From positions 1 to 5,742 of the forward strand of contig JABJDN010000066.1 of NCBI GenBank assembly GCA_018665385.1: a DNA stretch of 5,742 bases. Direction: 5' to 3'. The notes beneath the pieces were generated by a model. The model was not told the origin of the DNA. It made no database searches and worked only from the letters and a program-made list of their open reading frames with translations. Of the stretch, positions 1 through 5,742 are shown piece after piece (the first letter of the stretch is position 1; each line of letters begins with the position of its first letter). This DNA comes from Phycisphaerae bacterium (GTDB taxonomy: Bacteria > Planctomycetota > Phycisphaerae > Phycisphaerales > SM1A02). Made by a program: the position numbers and the translations under genes.

Positions 1-450
1 AAAGAATCGATGTACAACGGAGATTGCACTAGAACTGTTGTGCATGGCGTAGTATCAGACGAGTTACAAAAGATGCATACGGCGGTAGTCGAAGCAAAAA
101 AGAGTGCAATAGAAGCAACGAAAGCCGGCATTTCGGGTGAAGTTGTTCACCTTGAAACTATCAGAGTGCTTACCGAACATGGGTACGAAGAAGGGTTACC
201 CAAAGAAGGCGCACCTTCAACGTTTTGTTCAATGCCTCACGGCACTGGTCACGGTATAGGTCTTGAAGTGCACGAACCTCCGCTGCTTGACAGAAACGGC
301 GCGGCCCTTGTAGTAGGTGACGTAGTTACCATTGAGCCCGGTTTATACAGCCATGCGATTGGCGGGATACGCATCGAAGATATGGTACTTGTGACAGAAT
401 CAGATAACGAAAATTTTAACACACTCCCAGAAGGACTTTCATGGAACTAA
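1..450 (+). CDS. M24-family metallopeptidase (Xaa-Pro aminopeptidase/dipeptidase type), 3' part, 5' end outside window
   Basis: C-terminal half of a pita-bread-fold M24 peptidase, a family that removes N-terminal residues, often before proline, using two metal ions. The frame is open from base 1 (Lys-Glu-Ser precede the first Met). Counting from the Met at base 10, four of the five family metal ligands are visible: Asp5 in GDCTRT, His81 in HGTGHGIGL, Glu109 in TIEPGLY and Glu123 in IRIED. His88 of the HE pair is the usual substrate-contacting histidine. The first metal Asp normally lies about 11 residues before Asp5, so it falls outside the window, and the Met at base 10 cannot be the true start. 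The protein ends shortly after the last ligand, as is normal. The stop codon overlaps the start of the next gene. The family is certain; whether it is a prolidase, aminopeptidase P or another M24 subgroup cannot be told from this part. Confidence 0.93.
   Translation, partial: KESMYNGDCTRTVVHGVVSDELQKMHTAVVEAKKSAIEATKAGISGEVVHLETIRVLTEHGYEEGLPKEGAPSTFCSMPHGTGHGIGLEVHEPPLLDRNGAALVVGDVVTIEPGLYSHAIGGIRIEDMVLVTESDNENFNTLPEGLSWN
429..435 (+). promoter_or_regulatory. Shine-Dalgarno site for the propeller-HEAT-cytochrome gene
   Basis: AGAAGGA lies six bases before the ATG at 441 and inside the last codons of the M24 gene. It is the clearest ribosome-binding site in the window. It supports the ATG at 441 as the true start and suggests translation coupled to the upstream gene. 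Confidence 0.65.
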
Positions 451-3413
451 TTTTACTACTGAGTGTGCTAGCAAGTACTCCTGAGGCTTCTCTGGAATTG
501 CTGCAAGTTCAAGAGGGCTATTCAAAACAACTCATCGCGAGCGAGCCGCAAATTATGGATCCGGTTGCATTTTGCTTTGACGACGATGGAAACATTCTTG
601 TAGCCGAATCTTTTCGTCAAGAACAAGGCGTGGAAGACAATCGTTCAAGTGCTTTTTGGTTGCATGCTGATTTAGGATTGCAAAATCTTGATGACCGATA
701 CAATATGTATGAGTACTACGCGGACCAACGCGTGAACGGGATGGAGTATTACAAAGAGTTTGAAGATCGCATACGAAAATTACAAGATACAAATGGTGAT
801 GGAGTTTATGAGACCGCCACTATTTTTGCAGATGGCTTTAACGACCCAATGGATGGAACGGGCGCTGGTGTTATTGCCTTGAATGGTGAGGTTTGGTACA
901 CCAACATTCCGCATATGTGGAAGTTTGATGAATCGGGTACTGTAAAAACGCTGTTTGGCGATGTGTTTGGAGTACGCACTGCATTGCGTGGTCATGACAT
1001 GCATGGTCTTGCACTTGGTCTAGATGGACGTATGTACTGGTCCATAGGGGACCGTGGGTACCACCTTAAACTTGAAGATGGCACTGTGTTGCACAGTCCT
1101 GGTGAAGGCGCAGTGTTTCGATGCGAATTTGATGGCAGTGACTTGCAGGTGTACCACCATGGATTGCGTAATCCACAAGAACTTGCGTTTGATTCATACG
1201 GCAATTTGTTTACTGGGGATAACAATTCCGACTCTGTTGATAAAGCACGACTTGTGTACTGTGTTGAAGGCGGAGAAACAGGTTGGAGAATGGAATATCA
1301 AACTCTGTCAGGCGCAAATGAACGCGGCCCTTGGGTGACAGAAAATGGTTGGGATCCACACTCAGAGGATAGACCAGCGTGGATTCTTCCTGCGATTGAC
1401 ACACTCGGTTCAGGTCCTTCTGGTCTTGTTGCGTATCCTGGTGCTGGGTTGTCTGACCGATACAACAATCATTTCTTTTTATGCAATTTTCGAGGCGGTG
1501 CAGAATACAGCAACGTGTTGAGTTTCGCAGTGGAACCAGACGGCGCACACTTTACACTTGTTGACGAACATCCATTTGTTGAAAAAGTGTTGTGCACAGA
1601 TGTTGATTTTAGCTACGACGGCAAGATGGTGATAAGTGACTGGGGTGAAGGTTGGACTGGAAACTACGAAGGCAGGTTGTATTCCGTTTGGGATGAAGAA
1701 CATGTTGCAGAGGGCGACGTCTCAGAATTGTTTGCAACTGGTTTTGACTCGTTAGAATCAGAAAGACTGATTGGCTTGTTGCATCATGTTGACCGGCGTG
1801 TTCGGGTTAGAGCACAGTATGAATTAGCCAACAGAGAAGAAGCATCTATGTTTGTTTCCCTCTTGGCAAGCCCGCAGCAACTCTCTCGAATTCATGCGAT
1901 GTGGGGATTGGCTATGATCGATCGTAATGCATCGTTGCCCCAAATGAAACATATTGTTTCGTTGTTGCAAGATGATGATGCAGAAATACGAGCGCAAGCG
2001 TGCAAAATACTTGGCGAATCAGCGTTTACACCTGCATTCAAACAAGTGGAATCCCTCATTGGAGATACGAATGCACGGGTGTCGTACTTTGCTACTATCG
2101 CGTCTGGACATCTAGGGAATGCACACGACGCAATAGTTTCGATGCTTGAAACAAATGGCGACCAAGATGTATACTTACGTCATGCAGGTGTCGTTGCACT
2201 TGCAAACAGCCAGTATCCCTCTTCTATCGCAAACTTACAAGGAAATATGAATGCTTCTGTACGTCTTGCAGCAGTGTTGGCATTACGAAAGCTTAAGTCA
2301 CCTTTTGTAGTTGATTTCTTGCTCGATACCTCCGATGCCGTAGCAACCGAAGCAGCGCGAGCAATTCATGACTCGCGAATTCAGGATGCAATGCGCGCAC
2401 TCGCAGAAACCCTCCCTGTAGCACGTACTATTCCATGGCAAAAACGCGCCATTAGCGCGTGTAAATTATGGCACAACAAGCAGGCTAGTGCATTGGTTGC
2501 TGCGTTTGCTTCTGACTCGACTAAACCCAAGGAAATGCGATTGCTAGCCCTACAAGCTTTAAGGAACTGGGACCCAGGTTTCGCCCCAAATAGAGAAATT
2601 GTCGAAGGCAGAATAATCGTACGGAAACATATGGATAGGTTTGAAATGGCTGATGTACGTGTTCCGCTAGAGAAACTTATACAGGAAGCCGAAGGGGAGT
2701 TGCTCCTTGAAACTATGCATCTTGTTAAAGAGTTAAAGATGACTTTCCCAACTGGTGCTGCGAAAAGGTTCGTCGAAGACGAATCTTTACCTATCGAAAT
2801 TCGTGCATTTGCCATTGAGCAGACGCTCCTTGATGATGTTGTCATGCAAAACCTGCAAAATGACAAATGGCAATTGCGTTCTGCTGCAAGGAAAGCCTTG
2901 CAAAAACGAGATACCGAAAGCGCACGTGAACTTTTGCTCGACGCTGCTCTTGAAGGAAATGTGTTTGAAGCACAGCAGGCAATCCTTGCATTAGGGAATG
3001 ATCCAATTGGTTTTGCAAAACTTGATAAAGAAGCTATACCCCTAAGTTTGCAGTTTGAATATGCACAAGCAGCAGGGAACACTGAACTGTTCGGAACAGC
3101 AATTGTTGGAGAGTGGCTTCTTCATGGAGGAAATGCGACAGCAGGCAGGCAAGTTGTGTTCGAGAATTCTCGAAGCGAATGCCTTCGTTGCCACAAGGTC
3201 AATAATCGAGGCGGCATTGCTGGACCAAGCCTTGATGGCGTGGCAGATAGGCTTGACGCAGAACAACTACGCGCATCGTTGCTAGAACCAAACAAAGAAG
3301 TGACCGATGGATTCGGAGAATATTCCGCTATGCCTGCCATGGGCACATTGCTAAATGACCGAGAACTACGAGATATTATTGCGTATCTACAGACTCTTCA
3401 TCAAGAAGAGTAG
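441..3413 (+). CDS. PVC-type propeller-HEAT-cytochrome c protein (membrane-bound dehydrogenase-like, CxxCH heme-binding)
   Basis: A 990-residue protein, probably exported and acting outside the cytoplasmic membrane as a redox enzyme. Residues 3-12 are hydrophobic (LILLLSVLAS) and look like a short signal peptide, though no Lys or Arg precedes them. Residues about 20-418 form a beta-propeller related to sugar/sorbosone quinoprotein dehydrogenases. Hallmarks are HGLALGLDGRMYWSIGDRG (from 188), GLRNPQELAFD (from 241), GDNNSD (259-264), DWGEGW (400-405) and GRLYSV (from 411). Residues about 435-880 are alpha-helical HEAT-like repeats, for example around 446-475. The C-terminal cytochrome c domain has CLRCH at 914-918 (thioether Cys914 and Cys917, axial His918) and Met964 or Met967 in MPAMG as the likely sixth ligand, followed by the usual final helix RELRDIIAYLQTL. 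The architecture is intact, with no frameshift. Substrate and cofactor are unknown; PQQ dependence is only suggested by the fold. Start supported by the Shine-Dalgarno site at 429-435. Confidence 0.92.
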   Translation: MELILLLSVLASTPEASLELLQVQEGYSKQLIASEPQIMDPVAFCFDDDGNILVAESFRQEQGVEDNRSSAFWLHADLGLQNLDDRYNMYEYYADQRVNGMEYYKEFEDRIRKLQDTNGDGVYETATIFADGFNDPMDGTGAGVIALNGEVWYTNIPHMWKFDESGTVKTLFGDVFGVRTALRGHDMHGLALGLDGRMYWSIGDRGYHLKLEDGTVLHSPGEGAVFRCEFDGSDLQVYHHGLRNPQELAFDSYGNLFTGDNNSDSVDKARLVYCVEGGETGWRMEYQTLSGANERGPWVTENGWDPHSEDRPAWILPAIDTLGSGPSGLVAYPGAGLSDRYNNHFFLCNFRGGAEYSNVLSFAVEPDGAHFTLVDEHPFVEKVLCTDVDFSYDGKMVISDWGEGWTGNYEGRLYSVWDEEHVAEGDVSELFATGFDSLESERLIGLLHHVDRRVRVRAQYELANREEASMFVSLLASPQQLSRIHAMWGLAMIDRNASLPQMKHIVSLLQDDDAEIRAQACKILGESAFTPAFKQVESLIGDTNARVSYFATIASGHLGNAHDAIVSMLETNGDQDVYLRHAGVVALANSQYPSSIANLQGNMNASVRLAAVLALRKLKSPFVVDFLLDTSDAVATEAARAIHDSRIQDAMRALAETLPVARTIPWQKRAISACKLWHNKQASALVAAFASDSTKPKEMRLLALQALRNWDPGFAPNREIVEGRIIVRKHMDRFEMADVRVPLEKLIQEAEGELLLETMHLVKELKMTFPTGAAKRFVEDESLPIEIRAFAIEQTLLDDVVMQNLQNDKWQLRSAARKALQKRDTESARELLLDAALEGNVFEAQQAILALGNDPIGFAKLDKEAIPLSLQFEYAQAAGNTELFGTAIVGEWLLHGGNATAGRQVVFENSRSECLRCHKVNNRGGIAGPSLDGVADRLDAEQLRASLLEPNKEVTDGFGEYSAMPAMGTLLNDRELRDIIAYLQTLHQEE

Positions 3414-4449
3414 CTCTGTTTGTGAGTGAATTGAACACTGCGATTGCTATCGCACCTAGTAAGTAACTTAGCCCGATTGCCACAAGAACTACGTACAAAC
3501 CGCTGAGAACTTCAGTTTTTACCAGTGACTTGCCTTCTGTTGCAATCAGGAATAATGCAAGACCGAAAACGTCAAGCATGCACCATCGGGAAAGCGACTC
3601 GATAACTGTGCGCATTAAGTTGTGCCCGTTCATACGCATTGGTGTGACCCAACCTATAAGTAAAATTGCTAGGCGAAGCAAAGGGATGACTCCAAGCGTT
3701 GCAACTAGTACGCAAAGCAGAACCCACAAGTGTAGTTGGGTGAGCATTTCGCCCAGATTGTAAATGCTGTATGTTCGCGAAACGAAGAACACTTGGTGAA
3801 TTTGAAGAAAGTTCGCGTGCAGTGCTTGGACAAGTGCAACTCCAGAGAGGATGGCAAGAACTGGTACAACCCAACTCACTTTAAAATATTCTCGTATAAG
3901 CCAGATATAATTCGGTACGTATCGCTTAGGGTGTTCGCTTTGTGCTTCGCGTTTTGCAATCGTAACAATAATTTCAGATAAAATCATACTGAGCGAAATT
4001 GCGCCAACGAAGAAATAGACACCGATGTGGATAGTGGACGAAATCCATTGTTGTTTGTACGTCAGCGCGATCAAAAGGATGACTACGAAAATATCCATAA
4101 AAGACCATTTGCCAAGTAGCTCGATGGCATGTAAATACTTCAGTCTAGATGTTGATTTCCAAGGCATGAACCATGCGAAGAAAAGTGTAATGAGTTTTGC
4201 AAATGGAAAGATTATCGAGAATACAAGAATGAGAATTGCGATGAGGTACAATTTCGCTGTCCACATAAGGTTGACAGAATGAATTAATTTGTATGGGATA
4301 GGCTTTTTTAATGCTTCGTGTATTTCTAAAAATGGAAGTGTAAGTGCTAATATATTGAGCACGAGGGTGATAAGTAACAATATTGGAATTGGCCAACCTT
4401 TGGTTCCAACCCATCTTCGTAAGGAGGTTTTGTTTGTCACGCTTTTCAT
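3376..4449 (-). CDS. PqiA-family two-domain inner-membrane protein lacking the zinc-ribbon cysteines
   Basis: A 357-residue membrane protein with two similar halves and about eight predicted spans (near residues 20-42, 64-95, 115-131, 140-165, 190-210, 240-267, 288-304, 313-338). Each half carries the PqiA signature: LGKWSFMDIFVV at 112-123 and LSRWCMLDVFGLAL at 286-299. Each is preceded by a Pro-containing span (FPFAKL at 81, IPLLRL at 255). Known PqiA/LetA proteins work with MCE-domain partners (PqiB, LetB) in lipid transport between membranes and usually have CxxC zinc-ribbon motifs. Here the only cysteines are Cys246 and Cys290, both in or next to spans, so the ribbons are absent. No MCE gene is in the window. 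I chose ATG at 4449. A TTG at 4461 would add four residues, and neither start has a clear Shine-Dalgarno. The 3' end overlaps the convergent cytochrome gene by 38 nt. Family assignment is strong; the actual cargo is unknown. Confidence 0.85.
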   Translation of the reverse strand: MKSVTNKTSLRRWVGTKGWPIPILLLITLVLNILALTLPFLEIHEALKKPIPYKLIHSVNLMWTAKLYLIAILILVFSIIFPFAKLITLFFAWFMPWKSTSRLKYLHAIELLGKWSFMDIFVVILLIALTYKQQWISSTIHIGVYFFVGAISLSMILSEIIVTIAKREAQSEHPKRYVPNYIWLIREYFKVSWVVPVLAILSGVALVQALHANFLQIHQVFFVSRTYSIYNLGEMLTQLHLWVLLCVLVATLGVIPLLRLAILLIGWVTPMRMNGHNLMRTVIESLSRWCMLDVFGLALFLIATEGKSLVKTEVLSGLYVVLVAIGLSYLLGAIAIAVFNSLTNRATLLDEESVDTQ

Positions 4450-4483
4450 AATACATGACAAATGCCGTCAAGTGGGTTTCGTG

Positions 4484-4489
4484 TATAAT
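4484..4489 (+). promoter_or_regulatory. Possible -10 box (TATAAT)
   Basis: A perfect TATAAT on the + strand in the gap upstream of the pqiA-like gene. Transcription would begin near 4496, only about five bases before the ATG of the 31-codon frame at 4501. No good -35 sits at 16-18 bp: the best match, ATGACA at 4455-4460, is 23 bp away. It is also not an extended -10. The site is AT-rich and could be chance. Confidence 0.3.
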
Positions 4490-4500
4490 CCCATGTTCTT

Positions 4501-4596
4501 ATGGCAACAGTATTAATCACAAACGGATTATGGCTCGCATTTTTGCTTGGTTGGTGCTTGCTTTGTTTTGCAGACGCAAAACGGCAAGACGATTGA
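4501..4596 (+). CDS. Possible 31-residue single-span membrane peptide
   Basis: A short frame in the gap between the two - strand genes. It starts MATVLITNGLWLAFLLGW, continues with a Cys-rich stretch (CLLCF), and ends in a charged tail (DAKRQDD) before TGA. One hydrophobic span at about residues 4-24 followed by a charged, probably cytoplasmic, tail is the layout of many genuine small membrane proteins, such as accessory subunits of oxidases. I do not recognise a family. A TATAAT box lies 11 bases before the ATG, so the transcript would be almost leaderless. There is no Shine-Dalgarno. A hairpin begins directly after the stop. Against it: the frame is short, and it sits on the opposite strand of the region expected to hold the pqiA-like promoter. 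It could be chance. Confidence 0.28.
   Translation: MATVLITNGLWLAFLLGWCLLCFADAKRQDD
4565..4582. repeat. 7-bp inverted repeat with 4-base loop
   Basis: GTTTTGC, loop AGAC, GCAAAAC: perfect arms, readable as a hairpin on either strand. It lies within the possible 31-codon frame and, on the - strand, between the HD-GYP stop and the pqiA-like start. No T-run follows on either strand, so it is not a standard terminator. It could be an operator or chance. Confidence 0.3.
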
Positions 4597-4616
4597 GTGC
4601 ATAAAGGGTTATGTGC
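4597..4616 (+). terminator. Weak hairpin after the 31-codon frame / downstream of HD-GYP
   Basis: GTGCATAA, loop AGGG, TTATGTGC begins at the base after the TGA of the small frame. In + strand RNA all eight positions pair, two of them as G-U wobbles. In - strand RNA those two become mismatches, so the + transcript folds better. Only a short T-run (GATTT) follows. It may be a weak terminator for a + transcript, or it may mark the 3' end of the HD-GYP message. Confidence 0.25.
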
Positions 4617-4619
4617 GAT

Positions 4620-5393
4620 TTACTCGTTGATAGCACGTACTTCTTCGAGTTTTGAAAGGAAAGCATCCACGACCATCGGGTCAAAGTGTTTTCCTTTTTC
4701 TTTGGCAATAATTTCAACAGCTTCTTGATGCGGTATAGAATTTTTATAGACTCGCTCAGATGTAAGTGCATCGTAGACATCTGCAACTGCAACGATTCGA
4801 GCTGCTAGTGGAATATTACACGCCTCTACTCCGTTTGGGTAACCAGTTCCATCCCAGCGTTCATGATGTCCAAGTGCAATTTGTATAGCGGTATCAATCC
4901 AAGGGTCGGGTCCAAGTTGCTCTGAAAGAGCAATCAATATATCTGCACCAATTGGAGCATGTTGTTTCATTTGCTCAAATTGCGCCGAAGACAATTTGTT
5001 TGGGTGCAGTAGCACATCGTCCGCTATTCCGACTTTTCCAATGTCATGCAGAATAGAGGCTGCCGCAATGATAGAAACTTCACCCATAGGTAAAATTTGC
5101 GGGTTGTGCTCAGCAACTGCTCCTGCAATAACTGCCGTGTACTGACGAATACGAGTAAGGTGGCTACCAGTATCGTCATCCCTTGAATCAGCCAGTTTCG
5201 CTAGCCCAGTAATCATCGCCATTCTTGATGCAGGGGGGTCGCCATTTTCTTGTGCCATGTCTTGCATAAGAAGAGATGTTTCTGCATGAATACGCGCTTC
5301 TTTCTCGAAATGCAATTGCATTCGCAAAGCAGCAATCTCACGTTCAAGAGATTGTTGTTGTGTTATTACAGTTGGAAGAGGTAGGGAAGTCAT
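4620..5393 (-). CDS. Stand-alone HD-GYP domain protein, predicted cyclic-di-GMP phosphodiesterase
   Basis: A 257-residue cytoplasmic protein predicted to hydrolyse the second messenger cyclic-di-GMP. Residues about 12-45 look like a coiled coil (QQQSLEREIAALRMQLHFEK). The HD-GYP domain fills about 58-250. Visible metal and catalytic residues are Asp74 and His78 in DDDTGSH, His116-Asp117 and Lys120 in HDIGK, His145, His176-His177, the signature RWDGTGYP at 179-186, and Asp205 in VADVYDAL. Every core residue is present, so it should be active. The domain most resembles those of RpfG-type response regulators, but there is no receiver or other sensor domain, so input must come through the coiled coil or a partner. 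The ATG at 5393 is the first possible start: in-frame stops lie upstream with no ATG, GTG or TTG between. No Shine-Dalgarno is visible, and a hairpin reaches the start codon. It lies 51 nt after the DUF1080-like gene on the same strand. Confidence 0.92.
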   Translation of the reverse strand: MTSLPLPTVITQQQSLEREIAALRMQLHFEKEARIHAETSLLMQDMAQENGDPPASRMAMITGLAKLADSRDDDTGSHLTRIRQYTAVIAGAVAEHNPQILPMGEVSIIAAASILHDIGKVGIADDVLLHPNKLSSAQFEQMKQHAPIGADILIALSEQLGPDPWIDTAIQIALGHHERWDGTGYPNGVEACNIPLAARIVAVADVYDALTSERVYKNSIPHQEAVEIIAKEKGKHFDPMVVDAFLSKLEEVRAINE

Positions 5394-5409
5394 GTCTGCA
5401 AAGCAGACA
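5393..5409 (-). repeat. 7-bp inverted repeat touching the HD-GYP start codon
   Basis: TGTCTGC, a 3-base loop, then GCAGACA. In the - strand message the 3' arm ends on the A of the AUG, so folding would bury the start region. Alternatively it could be a protein-binding site in DNA. Arms this short arise by chance fairly often; the position is what makes it notable. Confidence 0.4.
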
Positions 5410-5433
5410 AGATGGACCCACCCGAGAAGTTTT

Positions 5434-5455
5434 CAGAAAAGTAATTACTTTTCTG
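5434..5455. repeat. Perfect 22-bp palindrome over the stop codon of the DUF1080-like gene
   Basis: CAGAAAAGTAA followed directly by its exact reverse complement. The centre falls at the TAA stop (5447-5445) of the - strand gene. As RNA it would give a 9-bp stem with an AAUU loop. On the + strand TTTTA follows it, which suits a terminator in that direction, but no + gene ends here. On the - strand AAAAC follows, so a classic terminator for the DUF1080-like gene is not seen. Its centre lies about 51 bp before the HD-GYP start, so it could also be an operator. Confidence 0.6.
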
Positions 5456-5742
5456 TTTTAATGAAAAGATTTATAAACACAGCGTTGCTGCCGCCTATTC
5501 CTATAGTACCGCCGTCACCTTCAACTCGAAACCGAGTCCAGTTGCCTGTAGTCTCGCAGGGCAACTCAGTTTGCTTGCCATCTATTACGATATACGCACT
5601 CGACCCTTCTGCTTTGCATTGGTAGTCAAACACGAATTCATACGCACCGAAGGAGTCGGAAGTTGTAAGTGTGCTGCTCCCAGCTTCGCAACGCAACGTA
5701 TTGCCTCCTGCAGACCAGCCATTTGCATCGTCTTGCCATCCA
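5445..5742 (-). CDS. DUF1080-like (3-keto-disaccharide hydrolase fold) protein, C-terminal 98 residues; 5' end outside window
   Basis: The frame is open to the right edge, so only the C-terminal 98 residues are seen. A TTG at 5696 is an internal Leu, not a start. The pattern fits the start and end of a DUF1080 / laminin-G-like beta-sandwich: GWSAGGNTLRC (from visible residue 8) resembles the family's GWxxxxGxLxx strand, TLTTSDSFGAYEFVFDY (24-40) its LxTxxxFxdFeLxxxyR strand, and NWTRFRVEGDG with the final VFINLFIK its closing strands. Known members cleave 3-keto sugars or bind carbohydrate and are usually exported. The three cysteines (Cys18, Cys42, Cys62) would fit a protein outside the cytoplasm. 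The stretch between the first and last strands is shorter than in typical DUF1080 domains, so it may be a reduced or different lectin-like domain, perhaps attached to a larger protein. The assignment is by eye and moderate only. Confidence 0.55.
   Translation of the reverse strand, partial: GWQDDANGWSAGGNTLRCEAGSSTLTTSDSFGAYEFVFDYQCKAEGSSAYIVIDGKQTELPCETTGNWTRFRVEGDGGTIGIGGSNAVFINLFIKTEK

Noticed and set aside
2381..3082. Long open frame of 233 codons on the - strand opposite the HEAT region
   Set aside because: Its product is a Ser/Ala/Cys-rich sequence with no recognisable domain, and it lies wholly antisense to a well-supported gene. It is a by-product of that gene's codon use.
4271..4276. 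TTGACA (-35 consensus) on the + strand
   Set aside because: It is inside the pqiA-like coding region with only a poor -10 (TATGGG) 15 bp later, and no + gene starts nearby.
4421..4428. Perfect AAGGAGGT on the + strand
   Set aside because: It lies within the N-terminal codons of the pqiA-like gene on the other strand, and no ATG follows at a suitable distance. The frame it would serve ends at 4516 with no family resemblance.
4567..4575. TTTGCAGAC shared with the hairpin at 5394-5402 (inverted), suggesting a common operator
   Set aside because: Shared 9-mers are expected many times by chance in a window of this length, so this alone is no evidence for a regulator.
5233..5238. Run of six G (C on the coding strand) in the HD-GYP gene, a possible slippage site
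   Set aside because: Six bases is short for phase variation, the run codes normally (Asp-Pro-Pro), and the frame is intact on both sides.
5694..5696. TTG as start of an 83-residue protein at the right end
   Set aside because: The frame continues open to the window edge and the extra residues (GW..GWS) match the DUF1080-like pattern, so the TTG is an internal Leu codon.

Overview
The window looks like a chromosomal segment from a bacterium of the Planctomycetota/Verrucomicrobiota (PVC) group. The main reason is the 990-residue protein at 441-3413. It joins an N-terminal beta-propeller, a long HEAT-repeat region and a C-terminal CxxCH heme domain, an architecture typical of PVC genomes. The partial gene at the right edge resembles the DUF1080 (3-keto-disaccharide hydrolase) fold, which is also abundant in that group. 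Shine-Dalgarno sequences are weak or absent before two of the three genes whose starts lie in the window. This assignment is an inference; no RNA gene or phylogenetic marker is present.

Left part, + strand (1-3413): the 3' end of an M24 metallopeptidase gene (aminopeptidase P / Xaa-Pro dipeptidase type), whose 5' part lies outside the window, overlaps by 10 nt the start of the large exported propeller-HEAT-cytochrome gene. The two are probably co-transcribed and translationally coupled.

Right part, - strand (5742 down to 3376): the 3' end of a DUF1080-like gene, a stand-alone HD-GYP cyclic-di-GMP phosphodiesterase gene, and a two-domain PqiA-family inner-membrane protein gene. The pqiA-like gene converges on the cytochrome gene, and their 3' ends overlap by 38 nt with no room for a separate terminator.

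Non-coding space is small. The gap between the HD-GYP and PqiA-like genes (about 4450-4619) holds a TATAAT box and a possible 31-residue single-span membrane peptide on the + strand, plus two hairpins. The gap between the DUF1080-like and HD-GYP genes (5394-5444) holds part of a perfect 22-bp palindrome covering the DUF1080-like stop codon, and a hairpin that reaches the HD-GYP start codon.

I see no tRNA, rRNA, CRISPR array, insertion sequence, integrase or attachment site. The window reads as ordinary core or lifestyle genes with some unusual junctions. I did not find a clear new multi-gene system.
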